A stretch of DNA of 64,000 bases from Geomonas sp. Red32. GTDB taxonomy: Bacteria; Desulfobacterota; Desulfuromonadia; Geobacterales; Geobacteraceae. The position numbers were made by a program, and so were the translations under genes. Location of the stretch: assembly GCF_023652955.1 (NCBI RefSeq), contig NZ_JAKLOY010000005.1, forward strand, positions 310,001 through 374,000, in the 5' to 3' direction. How positions within the stretch are numbered: the stretch's first letter is position 1; each line of letters opens with the position of its first letter. Below the pieces are notes generated by a model. The model worked only from the letters and a program-made list of their open reading frames with translations. It had not been told where the DNA came from and searched no databases. Shown piece by piece: positions 16,896-24,988 of this stretch.

Positions 16896-19800
16896 TCACG
16901 GCTTGGTTACCGCAACAGCGGTGGATACGTTCCATGCGCTGTCGGCGTACCCGCTCTTCACCGCCTTGACCCGGAAGGTGTAGGTCCCGCTGGAGGGAAC
17001 GGTGACGATGGAGACGGTGGCGGTTCCGCTATAGGCCGCCGTGTAAGTGCCGCCGGCCTTGCTGTACTGCAGCTGGTAGGTGACCCCGCTCACGTTGCTC
17101 GTGCCCCAGGCCACCTTGACGGTCCCGGTGCTGCTCGTGGCCGGGACCACGATCGGGGCGGGCATCCCGCAGACGAGGGTGACCGTGCAGCTGCTGGCCG
17201 CCGAGTACGGGCTGTCGGCATACCCGCCCTTCATCGCCTTGACCCGGAAGCTGTAGGTCCCGTTGGCGGTCACGGTGACCATCGCCACCGTGGTGGTGAG
17301 CGTGGCGGCTATCGTGTAGAGGCCGCCGTTTCTGCTGTACTCGAGCTGGTAGGTCGTCCCGCTCACGCTCCCGGCGGCCCAGGCCGCCTTGATGGTCCCG
17401 GTGCTGCTGGTGGCAGGCACGGTGAGCGAGGTGGGGGGACCGCAGGTGAGGGTGACCAGGCAGGTCGCGGCCGTCGAGTACGCGCTGTCGGCATACCCGC
17501 TCTTCATCGCCTTGACCCGGAAGGTGTAGCTCCCGCCGGAGGGGACGGTGACCATGGCCACCGTGGCGGTTCCGCTGTAGGCCACCGTGTAGGGGCCGCC
17601 CTCCTTGCTGTATTCGAGCCGGTAGGTCGTCCCGCTGACGCTCCCGGCCACCCAGGCGGCCTTGATGGTCCCGGTGCTGCTGGTGGCCGGGACGGTGAGG
17701 CCGGTGGGGGCGCCGCAGGTGAGGGTGACCAGGCAGGTGGCGGTCGCCGAGTACGGGCTGTCGGTGTACCCGGCCGCCTTGGCCTTGACCCGGAAGGTAT
17801 AGCTGCCGTTGGCGGTGACGCCGACCGTCGCCACCGTCGCGGTCAGGGATGCCGCTACCGTGTAGGGAGCGCCGTCCTTACTGTACTCGAGCTGGTAGGT
17901 CACTCCCCCCACGCCCCCGGCGGCCCAGGCCGCCTTGATGCTCCCGGTGCCGTTGGTGGCCGGGACGGTGAGAGAGGTCGGGGCGCCCAGCTGGGGAGCG
18001 GTCAGGGAGATCGTGTTTCCGGCCGCGGTGTTGTTACCCCGGTTGTTATCCGTCTGCCGGTTGGTGTAATCCGCATAGGCCAGCAGGTAGTAGCTCCCCC
18101 CGCGGGTCAGGGCGGGGACGGTGACCGTTGCCGAGCCGCTGCTGCAGGCGCCGGGGGCGATGCCCGCCACGCTTCTGCTTCCGAGGAAGACGTCGTCGCT
18201 GGAGATCGCCAGGTCGGTCGAGAGGTAGAAGGCGACCAGGAACGCGGTGGCGGAGCCGGGACCGGCGTTGCAGACCGTGTCGGTGACGGTGATGGCGGCG
18301 TTCTGGGTGGCGGACGCAGGGCCGGCGACCGACTGCATCGCGAGGTCGACCGGCGGAAGACGCGTGATATCGATGGTGACGGTGGCCCGGTTGCCCAGGG
18401 TGTCGGTCGCGGTTACCACCACCGGGTTGTCACCGATGTCGAGGTTGACGGAGAGGCTGAAGTAACCGTCGGCGGCCCGCGTTTCCACCACGGCCCCGTC
18501 GATCGTCACCTGGCTCACTCCCGAGGGGTCGGTCGCCGTCCCGGAGATGAGCGTGGCGGGGAGCGTGGTGCTGTTCCCTTCCGAGGAGGTCGCCGTCAGT
18601 TCGGGGGGCAGGCTCCGGGTAGTGAGGGTCAGCGGGATGGAGGTGGCGTTCCCCGCTTCGTCGCTGCTGGCCGCGGCGAGGTAGTAGGCGGTCGCCTCCT
18701 TCAGGTTGGAGAGGACCACCCGGTGCTGCGTCACCAGCGTCCGGTCGGTCACGTTTGCCCCCAGTGCCTGGGTATCGCCGTACTCAACGACCGAGTTCGC
18801 GGGCTCGTCGCTGTTCCAGCTGACCGCGCCACCGGTGTCGGTGACTGCGGTGACGGTGGCGGCGGAGAGTACCGGCGGCGTGTCGTCCACCGTGGCGGTG
18901 GCGGTTGCCGTGGCCGGGTTCCCGGTCCCGTCGTTGCCGTCGTAGTAGATGGCCGTGATGGCGTCGCCCCCGGATACCTGCAAACGCCCGTCGTTAGGGA
19001 CCGCCGTCCCCGGGGCGAGCGGGAGCCGTCCGGTGAAGATCGCGCTGGCGGGCCCGCTCTCGGTGAGAAGCACCCGCTCTCCGGCCTGCTCGCTGCCGCT
19101 CACAACCAGTACCGATACCTGCTCGGCCCGGGCGGGATCGGTGTCCAGGTCACGGTCCACCACCCTGATGTCGAGCACGCCACTGGACGAATAGAATTTG
19201 CGGTCGAGGACGATGACCCCTCTCGGGGTGGGCCCGATCACGCCGGTGACCGCCAGGGCGAACGGTTGGGGCCCCATCGGGACGTTGTAGGCGGTGACGG
19301 CCGCCCGGTAGACACCCGCCGCTGGGGCCTTGATCAGCACCTGCTCCTCGACGTTGAGGCGGTCCGGCGCGCCCCCGGCCACCGACGCCCCGTTGAAGAA
19401 GGCGTTGCCGGGATAGACGCTCCCGTCCGGCCCGGTCACCGTCAGGTCGAGGTCGTTGACCAGGGCCCGGGAGGCGCCGGTCGCGCCGGGATAGTCGGTC
19501 CAGGTAAGGGTAACCTTGAGCGGCTGGCTCGCGTCGGCCACCGGGATCTCCTTGATCCAGCTGCCGCCGGTTTGGAGCCCCGCCGTCTCGTCGGCCACCT
19601 GCAGGCTCTTCCCGTCTCCCGCGAAGAAAAGGGCGTCGTCCAGCGTGATCCGTCCCCACCCCTGCCCGGTGGAGGGGATGGTCCCGCCGGTGGAGGTCCC
19701 GGTCATCTCGCGGGCGCTGTTGATGAGGACCGCGCGGATGAGGGCCGCCGACGGGACGAAGGCGGCGGAGGGGGAGGCAAACCCGTCCGGATAGTACCCT

Positions 19801-21248
19801 TCGGTGAAGTACTGGCGGATCAGGGCGGCGGCTCCGGCCACCGCCGGGGTGGCCATCGACGTCCCGCTCATGGTGAGGGTCCCGCTGTTGTAGCTCCCTT
19901 TGACGCCGTCGGAGTCGGCGGAGACGATCTGGTAGCCGGGGGCGGTGACCGTCGGCTTGATCCGGCCGTCGGCGGTGGGGCCGTTGCTGCTGAAGGTGGC
20001 GAGGTTGTCGGCGCCGCTGCCGTTGTAGGTGGCGCCGACGCTGACCACGTTCTTGGCCGTGGCAGGCTCCCCTACCGTCCCGCTGGACGGCCCGGAGTTG
20101 CCGTTGGCGAAGAGGGCGAGAAACTCCCGGTGTTCCCAAAGGAAGCGGTCGGCGCTCGCTGCGAAGGGACCGTAACTATTGGTGCTGCTCCCCCAGCTGT
20201 TGGTATGGAGGCGGGCACCGGCGTCGTAGGCGGCGGAGAACAGGAGGCCGAGGTCGCTGGGGGGATAGACGTAGGAGCTGGCCCCCGCGGTGAGATCCTG
20301 CAGGAAGATCCGGGCCTTGGGAGCCATCCCGTTGGCGGTGGCGGATCCGTCGACCGGGGTACGGTCGCCGCTGAGCGTTCCGCAGACGTGGGTGCCGTGC
20401 CCGGGGGTGTCGGCATCGTAATCGTCGCCGTAGGTGCTGCTGTAGCCTGCCAGCTTCCGGTGAGTGGGGCCGATGGGCGCTCCCGCCGGGTCCCGAAACC
20501 AGGGCATGTCATAGTCGAGGCCGCTGTCCCCCACCCCGATGATCTGCCCCTCCCCGTGCAGGTTCCGGTCCCAGATCGCCATCCGTTGCGGGAGGTTCCC
20601 CTGGATGACCCAGGCCGTCGTGTCGTTGAGAAGCTCCATCTCCGTGTGTTCGTCGATCCAGCTCACCTCTTCCATAAGGGCAAGCTCGGAGAGCATGGCG
20701 GGGGGCACCGCCACCCGCAGGCCGTCTGGCCCCACGTCGAGGACCTCGCCTCCCTTGCGCTGCACCGTGGTAAGCACTTTTTTCAGCTGGGCGGGTTCGT
20801 CGAGCTTCAGATGCACGGTGACCCGTTCCCCGGCAGGAGCGGCGAGGTGGCGGCCCCGGAGCCGTTCGTGGAGCTTCAGCTCCGGCTGGAAGCGGGCAAC
20901 CCCCTCGATGTAGGGGAGCCTGACGACCGCTTTCCGTGCGCCGTCGTCCATCACGGCACGGAAGGCGAACTCCGGAAGGTAGTCGGTAAGGCGGCAACCG
21001 AGCTTTTCCACCTCCTCCTTCTGCCCGGCACCGATGGGGCCCGAGAACTTGACGATCCAGGCGCGGGGACCCTGCTCCTCCCGCACCTTAGGCAGGGCCG
21101 GCACCGCCTGCTCCTCCCCTCGCAGCTCGATCACCGTCCCGTTGACTCTCACCTCGTGCCCAGCGGGCACGGCGGCCCAACTCCCCCTACCGGCCGGCAA
21201 AAGGAGGAGAAGGGAGATGAAGGTAAATATCCAACGAATGTTAGCCAT
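16896..21248 (-). CDS. Secreted subtilisin-family (S8) serine protease with C-terminal FN3-like repeats
   Basis: The 1450-residue protein starts at ATG 21248 behind AAAGGAGGG. After a signal peptide (~1-26) and a propeptide-like region (to ~215), the S8 domain carries the full triad: Asp in GVGDSGLDYD, His in GHGTHVCGTL and Ser in GTSMATPAVAG. A P-domain-like beta sandwich follows (~570-690). Next come Ig/cadherin-like regions and a CARDB-type domain (~1000-1110; VDLAMQSVAGPASATQ). The C terminus is four 91-residue FN3-like repeats, encoded by a 273-bp periodicity between about 16.9 and 18.0 kb, each with TYxLxYSK-GG-Y and SYTFRVKA. It is probably released or surface-associated and degrades extracellular protein. 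No sorting motif is seen at its C terminus. Confidence 0.93.
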   Translation of the reverse strand: MANIRWIFTFISLLLLLPAGRGSWAAVPAGHEVRVNGTVIELRGEEQAVPALPKVREEQGPRAWIVKFSGPIGAGQKEEVEKLGCRLTDYLPEFAFRAVMDDGARKAVVRLPYIEGVARFQPELKLHERLRGRHLAAPAGERVTVHLKLDEPAQLKKVLTTVQRKGGEVLDVGPDGLRVAVPPAMLSELALMEEVSWIDEHTEMELLNDTTAWVIQGNLPQRMAIWDRNLHGEGQIIGVGDSGLDYDMPWFRDPAGAPIGPTHRKLAGYSSTYGDDYDADTPGHGTHVCGTLSGDRTPVDGSATANGMAPKARIFLQDLTAGASSYVYPPSDLGLLFSAAYDAGARLHTNSWGSSTNSYGPFAASADRFLWEHREFLALFANGNSGPSSGTVGEPATAKNVVSVGATYNGSGADNLATFSSNGPTADGRIKPTVTAPGYQIVSADSDGVKGSYNSGTLTMSGTSMATPAVAGAAALIRQYFTEGYYPDGFASPSAAFVPSAALIRAVLINSAREMTGTSTGGTIPSTGQGWGRITLDDALFFAGDGKSLQVADETAGLQTGGSWIKEIPVADASQPLKVTLTWTDYPGATGASRALVNDLDLTVTGPDGSVYPGNAFFNGASVAGGAPDRLNVEEQVLIKAPAAGVYRAAVTAYNVPMGPQPFALAVTGVIGPTPRGVIVLDRKFYSSSGVLDIRVVDRDLDTDPARAEQVSVLVVSGSEQAGERVLLTESGPASAIFTGRLPLAPGTAVPNDGRLQVSGGDAITAIYYDGNDGTGNPATATATATVDDTPPVLSAATVTAVTDTGGAVSWNSDEPANSVVEYGDTQALGANVTDRTLVTQHRVVLSNLKEATAYYLAAASSDEAGNATSIPLTLTTRSLPPELTATSSEGNSTTLPATLISGTATDPSGVSQVTIDGAVVETRAADGYFSLSVNLDIGDNPVVVTATDTLGNRATVTIDITRLPPVDLAMQSVAGPASATQNAAITVTDTVCNAGPGSATAFLVAFYLSTDLAISSDDVFLGSRSVAGIAPGACSSGSATVTVPALTRGGSYYLLAYADYTNRQTDNNRGNNTAAGNTISLTAPQLGAPTSLTVPATNGTGSIKAAWAAGGVGGVTYQLEYSKDGAPYTVAASLTATVATVGVTANGSYTFRVKAKAAGYTDSPYSATATCLVTLTCGAPTGLTVPATSSTGTIKAAWVAGSVSGTTYRLEYSKEGGPYTVAYSGTATVAMVTVPSGGSYTFRVKAMKSGYADSAYSTAATCLVTLTCGPPTSLTVPATSSTGTIKAAWAAGSVSGTTYQLEYSRNGGLYTIAATLTTTVAMVTVTANGTYSFRVKAMKGGYADSPYSAASSCTVTLVCGMPAPIVVPATSSTGTVKVAWGTSNVSGVTYQLQYSKAGGTYTAAYSGTATVSIVTVPSSGTYTFRVKAVKSGYADSAWNVSTAVAVTKP

Positions 21249-21720
21249 GGCTCCCTCCTTTACTAGGTGGTTCGCTTCCCGTCGCTGTCACTGGCGAAAA
21301 CGTGACGGCACGGTCAGTTGCGCGGATTGACCCGGCACCACGAGTACGGAAGAAGACACGCTCTATTACATTTGATTGTTCAGTTGCAGGCGCTGGAAAA
21401 AACGCTCTGCCAGTATGCTTAAGGTCCGGCATTCACCAGGTACACTCCTGCGCAAAGCCTCTGTCGATCGCCTCTTTGAGAATCTTCGAGAATCGATGCA
21501 GGAAGTATATTCCTTTGCCAACGCCGCTGAAATCGGCCAAAAGGTTATTTAATTTGCAGCTAAGACGGGTAATTCAATGGACGGTCCCGGCGATAGCCGA
21601 AGCGGTACGCCGGGTAGCGACAGCCGGATTACCACCGGGGGCCCTTCGGAGTAGTACCGGGCGAGGGAGCGGCCTAGGCCGGGTGGAGAGGCGAAGGGGG
21701 AATAATGGGCGGAACGTGCT
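21249..21720. other. Intergenic region without a supported gene
   Basis: This 472-base gap lies upstream of the subtilase gene and downstream of the LuxR-type gene, both on the minus strand. It presumably carries the subtilase promoter. An open frame can be drawn on the plus strand, but it has no ribosome binding site or recognisable motif and mostly runs antisense into the LuxR gene, so I leave it out. Confidence 0.4.
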
Positions 21721-22350
21721 TCAGGCGGTGGGGAAGAGCGGGGTGGCCGATTTCAGCTTGAGGGCGAGGGGGACGAGCTGGGCGCGGGTGGAGACGTTGG
21801 CGGTCTTGAAGATGCGGCCGAGGTGGGTCTTGACGGTATGCTCGCTCATGTTGAGGCGGGAGGCGATCTCGCGGTTCTTCAGCCCCTCCGCCACCAAAAG
21901 GAGGATCTCCCTCTCCTTTTTGCTGAAGCTTTCCAGCGGCGCCGGGGTTTGCATGGGGAAGGAGTTGTGGAGGTAGGCCTTGAGTTTGAGGTGGTCGATC
22001 CAGAGCTCCCCTTCGAGAACGGTCTGCAACGCCTTGAGGAAGAGGTCCGAGCCGGTGTCGGTCGAGATCACGCCGTCGAGCTTGTGGGTGAAGAGGAGCC
22101 GGACGATCTCCTCCTCGGCCAGCCCGGTGTCGACCAGGAGGACCTTCGTGTTGTCCCACCTGGCCGGCCGCGGCTCCTCGAGGGCGGCCACATCGACGAG
22201 GATGAGGTCGAAACTGGCAGCGAGGTCGGTGCCGCCATCGTAGCCGATGTGCGCCACGTAGCAACCGGAGCTCCGCATGATTCCCTGCAACCCCTCGCAG
22301 AGAAGGCGGCTGCTCAGATTGATGAGAATGTTTGCTGGCGTGGTTCCCAT
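21721..22350 (-). CDS. LuxR/NarL-type transcriptional regulator with degenerate receiver
   Basis: The product is 209 residues, with GAGGGG before ATG 22350. The C-terminal ~65 residues are a LuxR helix-turn-helix (FSKKEREILLLVAEGLKNREIA, LNMSEHTVKTHLGRIF). The N-terminal ~130 residues have a receiver-like fold (ILINLSSRLLCEGLQGIM, FDLILVDVAAL) but lack the paired acidic residues after beta-1. The aspartate in LVDV could mark the phospho-site region. It may act without canonical phosphorylation. Its targets are unknown; the subtilase and PEP-CTERM genes are nearest. Confidence 0.85.
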   Translation of the reverse strand: MGTTPANILINLSSRLLCEGLQGIMRSSGCYVAHIGYDGGTDLAASFDLILVDVAALEEPRPARWDNTKVLLVDTGLAEEEIVRLLFTHKLDGVISTDTGSDLFLKALQTVLEGELWIDHLKLKAYLHNSFPMQTPAPLESFSKKEREILLLVAEGLKNREIASRLNMSEHTVKTHLGRIFKTANVSTRAQLVPLALKLKSATPLFPTA

Positions 22351-22734
22351 GTCCCCTCACAGGTGGGCAGGCAAAGGCACCGGATCCTTCTTCAAGGTCG
22401 GTCAGCATATTCTCATAGCTAAAGCGGACTTCGATCCTGGCCACGGTCATGGCGCTCTTAAAATCCCGACCGCCAAGACAGACCGGAGTCCGTCAATCAC
22501 TCAAGCCGCAAAATTGCTTTTATTATACAGCAACTTCTCCGGGTGCATCCAGCACCGGTCAAAAACTGATACACCACCCCTGCCCCTTCGTCAAGGACGC
22601 ACCTCCACAAATTCAGAGGCCGGGCTCCCTTACTATTACGTCCACCATTCTCCCACCATTCTTTCTCGCCTGCCAGCCGATGGACCTCCCCGCCTTACGA
22701 ACCGGTGGCAGGGGCGGCGTTCCCAGACGACAAA
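22351..22734. other. Intergenic region upstream of the LuxR-type gene
   Basis: No gene is supported here. On the minus strand a TATAAT sits at 22522-22527, about 170 bases before the LuxR gene, and is a weak promoter candidate without a good -35 box. The AT content rises around 22500-22560. Confidence 0.35.
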
Positions 22735-22764
22735 AAAGGGCACGGGATCGATCCCGTGCCCTTT
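22735..22764 (-). terminator. Terminator of the PEP-CTERM gene (near-perfect palindrome)
   Basis: A perfect 30-base palindrome with arms AAAGGGCACGGGATC is flanked by A-rich sequence on its left side. On the minus strand this reads as a GC-rich stem followed by a T run, so it ends transcription from the gene at 22865-23542. The stop codon is 100 bases upstream. Confidence 0.75.
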
Positions 22765-22864
22765 CTGCATGGCTTCCGGTTACTCCGGCACCGGTGGCGA
22801 ATCCGTTGTCGGCTTCCCTTACACGCTGTCGGAAACCTTTACAACGTCTGCACCCGCTGCCGGA

Positions 22865-23542
22865 TCAGACGTTCCGGCGCCGTTTCCCGTAGATGGCCAG
22901 GCTCAGGACCCCTGCCCCCAGCATCATCATGGTCCCCGGCTCCGGTACGGGCGCCGGGTCGTCGCCGCCGTTCCCTGCAAACCCGGAGACAACGCCATCC
23001 TTGGTGAAGATGTGGGCACCTGCCTCGTAGCCGTCGGCGTTGGCCACCAGCACGTCGTCGACGCTGTTCCAGAGCGTGCTCGACGTATCGGTCAAGGTGA
23101 AGGTGAGGCTGTCCACCGCGCAGGAGTAAGCGCCGTTGCCGCTGATCTTCAGGTTGAAGTGGCCGAAATCGCTCACCACCCCTCCGCCGCTTTGGGGAGA
23201 GGCATAGCCGGTGTGGATGCCGCCGCCGCTGTTCTTCCCGCCGGTCCAGCTGAAATTGGTCGCCGTGGCCGATCCGCCGCCGGTGTTGAGGGCAACCGAA
23301 CCGCCGCCCCCGAGCATGTAGCTGTCGAGCCCGGTCATGGTCACCATAGCGGTCTTCGGAGTGAGCAGATCGATCTGAAGCGTCGCGTAAGGGCCGAGAT
23401 ACCCGGCATTCACCAGCTCGGCGTTCCCCACACCGATAGTCAGCGTCTCGCTGCCAAGGATCGGGGTGGCCGATGCGCCCATCGGCAGGGCAAGAGAAGC
23501 CAGCAGACCAAGTCCCGCAATCACACTCAACTTGCATTTCAT
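22865..23542 (-). CDS. PEP-CTERM sorting domain exported protein
   Basis: The 225-residue protein has a signal peptide (SVIAGLGLLASLALPMGASA), a beta-rich Gly/Ser/Thr body and a C-terminal PVPEPGTMMMLGAGVL segment ending in a KRRR cluster. This is the tripartite PEP-CTERM signal recognised by exosortase EpsH/XrtA, which cleaves at the PEP motif during export in exopolysaccharide-producing bacteria. No exosortase gene lies in this window, so it must be encoded elsewhere. The body has no catalytic motif and probably serves as a matrix or surface protein. A sigma-54-type promoter lies ~180 bases upstream. Confidence 0.9.
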   Translation of the reverse strand: MKCKLSVIAGLGLLASLALPMGASATPILGSETLTIGVGNAELVNAGYLGPYATLQIDLLTPKTAMVTMTGLDSYMLGGGGSVALNTGGGSATATNFSWTGGKNSGGGIHTGYASPQSGGGVVSDFGHFNLKISGNGAYSCAVDSLTFTLTDTSSTLWNSVDDVLVANADGYEAGAHIFTKDGVVSGFAGNGGDDPAPVPEPGTMMMLGAGVLSLAIYGKRRRNV

Positions 23543-23731
23543 AACACGTTCCTCCAGACATTTACTGTTGATCTACGAATAGCCGCTTGGTTTACCACGA
23601 TGGCCTGATCCCGAATCATCCTTGCCTGATTCTGACTGCCTCTTTCTGCACCTTACGAATCGCACGCCGCCGGTTTGCTGCGCCTTCCGTGATGCGGGAA
23701 ACGATAAATTGACCGGTGTGGCGACAGGTTC

Positions 23732-23747
23732 AGCAACCTGCATGCCA
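23732..23747 (-). promoter_or_regulatory. Sigma-54-type promoter upstream of the PEP-CTERM gene
   Basis: On the minus strand the sequence TGGCATGCAGGTTGCT matches the RpoN consensus (TGGCAC-N5-TTGCW) with one mismatch and exact spacing. Transcription would start near 23720, leaving a ~180-base leader before the ATG at 23542. PEP-CTERM/exosortase systems commonly use sigma-54 promoters with PrsK/PrsR signalling, which supports the call. Confidence 0.7.
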
Positions 23748-24017
23748 AATTTGGAAGACATTAATTTATAAACTCTTTCAATACCCGGAACCGGTTGCCG
23801 CGCACGCCTCTGTAAATTTTTCCGACGCCGTGTAGGAAATTGTCGAATCCCTCTACTACTGCGAAGACCCGCCGGGTTACTATCCGAGCGTTCCGCAGTG
23901 CCCGGAAGGATGGGAGGTAATTCCGCGCGGAAGTGCCCGCGGCCACAGATCGCTCGCTCGAGAGGTTACCGCGGGCTAACCGATCGATTTTCTATCACTT
24001 TCACTGATTTCACTTTT
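23748..24017. other. Intergenic region upstream of the nitrate reductase operon
   Basis: No gene is supported. A 61-codon frame exists on the minus strand (23761-23946) without a ribosome binding site or known motif. A GC-rich inverted repeat (GGTTA...TAACC, 23964-23981) lies ~190 bases before the cytochrome gene and could be a regulator site. Confidence 0.35.
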
Positions 24018-24031
24018 TTGACCTAGATCAA
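24018..24031 (+). promoter_or_regulatory. FNR-type binding site upstream of the nitrate reductase operon
   Basis: TTGACCTAGATCAA matches the CRP/FNR-family consensus TTGAT-N4-ATCAA at nine of ten defined positions. It lies ~139 bases before the first operon gene. It is a likely site for an anaerobic or nitrogen-oxide sensing FNR/DNR-type activator of nitrate respiration. Confidence 0.65.
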
Positions 24032-24169
24032 GCGAACCAATAGAATCCTGTTCTAAGCTTGCGCTGTATTATCGGAGAAAAGCGGCAGGGGCAGGTGCGG
24101 CTAGCGGCTTACCGGGAGCATTGGCGGCCTGGAGGCCACAAATATAGAGGGACGGAAGGGAGATTTCCT

Positions 24170-24988
24170 ATGGCAGGTTGGTTCGCAAAACTAGGCAATG
24201 GGCTCGTGGTGCTGGCACTTTTGGCGGTCGCCGGTACCGCTCGGGCCGAGGGCGGCAAGGAACTCTTCGAGAAGCAGTGCGCAGGCTGCCACAGCATCGG
24301 CGGCGGAGACGGCGGAGGGCCGGACCTGAAAGGGGTGGGGGCCAGGAGACCGGCGGCGTGGATCGTGCGGATCATCACCGAGCCCGAGAAGCTGACCGCG
24401 GAGAAGGACGCCACCCAGGCCGAGCTGGTGAAGAAATTCGGCATGGAGATGCCCAACCTCGGGGTCTCCCGCGACGATGCCCAAAAGATCGCCTCCTTTT
24501 TAGGAGCGGGCTCCGGCGGCGGCGCTCCGGCGGCAGGCGCTCCGGCGGCTGCTCCCGCAGCGGGCGACGCCAAGGGCGCGGAACCCCCCAAAGAGGTGGT
24601 GGTGACCAAGGAGCTCCTCGCTACCGGCGTCCAGCTCTTCACCGGCAAGCAGCCCTTCGCCAAGGGGGGCGCCCCCTGCGTCTCCTGCCACCGTCTGGGC
24701 TACCCCGGGATCGACGGCGGGGTGCTGGCCGCCGACCTTACCAGCAGCTACGAGAAGATGGGTGAGAACGGGATACACGGCGTCCTCAAGGGGCTGAGCT
24801 TCCCGGTCATGAAGAAGATCTACGCCGACCGCCCGTTGACCGATGACGAGATCGCCGCCCTCACCGCACTCTTCAAGGACGCGTCCGCGAAGAAAGCACC
24901 TACCCGGGATCCCTACCCGGCCGCCGGGCTCGGCTTCTTCGCCCTCCTATTCGTCGCCGCCATCATCTTCAAGAGGAGAATCAGATAA
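24170..24988 (+). CDS. Dihaem c-type cytochrome, first gene of the nar operon (NarC-like)
   Basis: The 272-residue protein starts at ATG 24170 behind GGAAGGGAG. A signal peptide (~1-26) precedes two cytochrome c domains. Haem sites are CAGCH (Cys37, Cys40, His41) and CVSCH (Cys170, Cys173, His174), with likely distal Met residues in MEMPNLG and SFPVMKK. An Ala/Pro/Gly linker (~112-140) separates them, and a C-terminal helix (~248-267) with a KRRIR stop anchors the protein in the membrane, facing the periplasm. Its stop overlaps the narG ATG by one base. A dihaem cytochrome leading narGHJI is known from Thermus NarC, where it is needed for electron transfer and enzyme assembly. By analogy it may connect periplasmic electron carriers to NarI. 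Confidence 0.85.
   Translation: MAGWFAKLGNGLVVLALLAVAGTARAEGGKELFEKQCAGCHSIGGGDGGGPDLKGVGARRPAAWIVRIITEPEKLTAEKDATQAELVKKFGMEMPNLGVSRDDAQKIASFLGAGSGGGAPAAGAPAAAPAAGDAKGAEPPKEVVVTKELLATGVQLFTGKQPFAKGGAPCVSCHRLGYPGIDGGVLAADLTSSYEKMGENGIHGVLKGLSFPVMKKIYADRPLTDDEIAALTALFKDASAKKAPTRDPYPAAGLGFFALLFVAAIIFKRRIR

Noticed and set aside
16752-21266. 1504-codon plus-strand open frame opposite the subtilase
   Set aside because: The minus strand has a full protease triad, signal peptide, ribosome binding site and terminator. The plus frame is Gly/Arg/Asp-rich antisense sequence.
23543-23760. Cyclic di-GMP (GEMM) riboswitch in the PEP-CTERM leader
   Set aside because: Fragments such as GCAAACC appear, but the ordered GGCAAACC...GACGCAAAGC pattern with its GNRA loop is not present.
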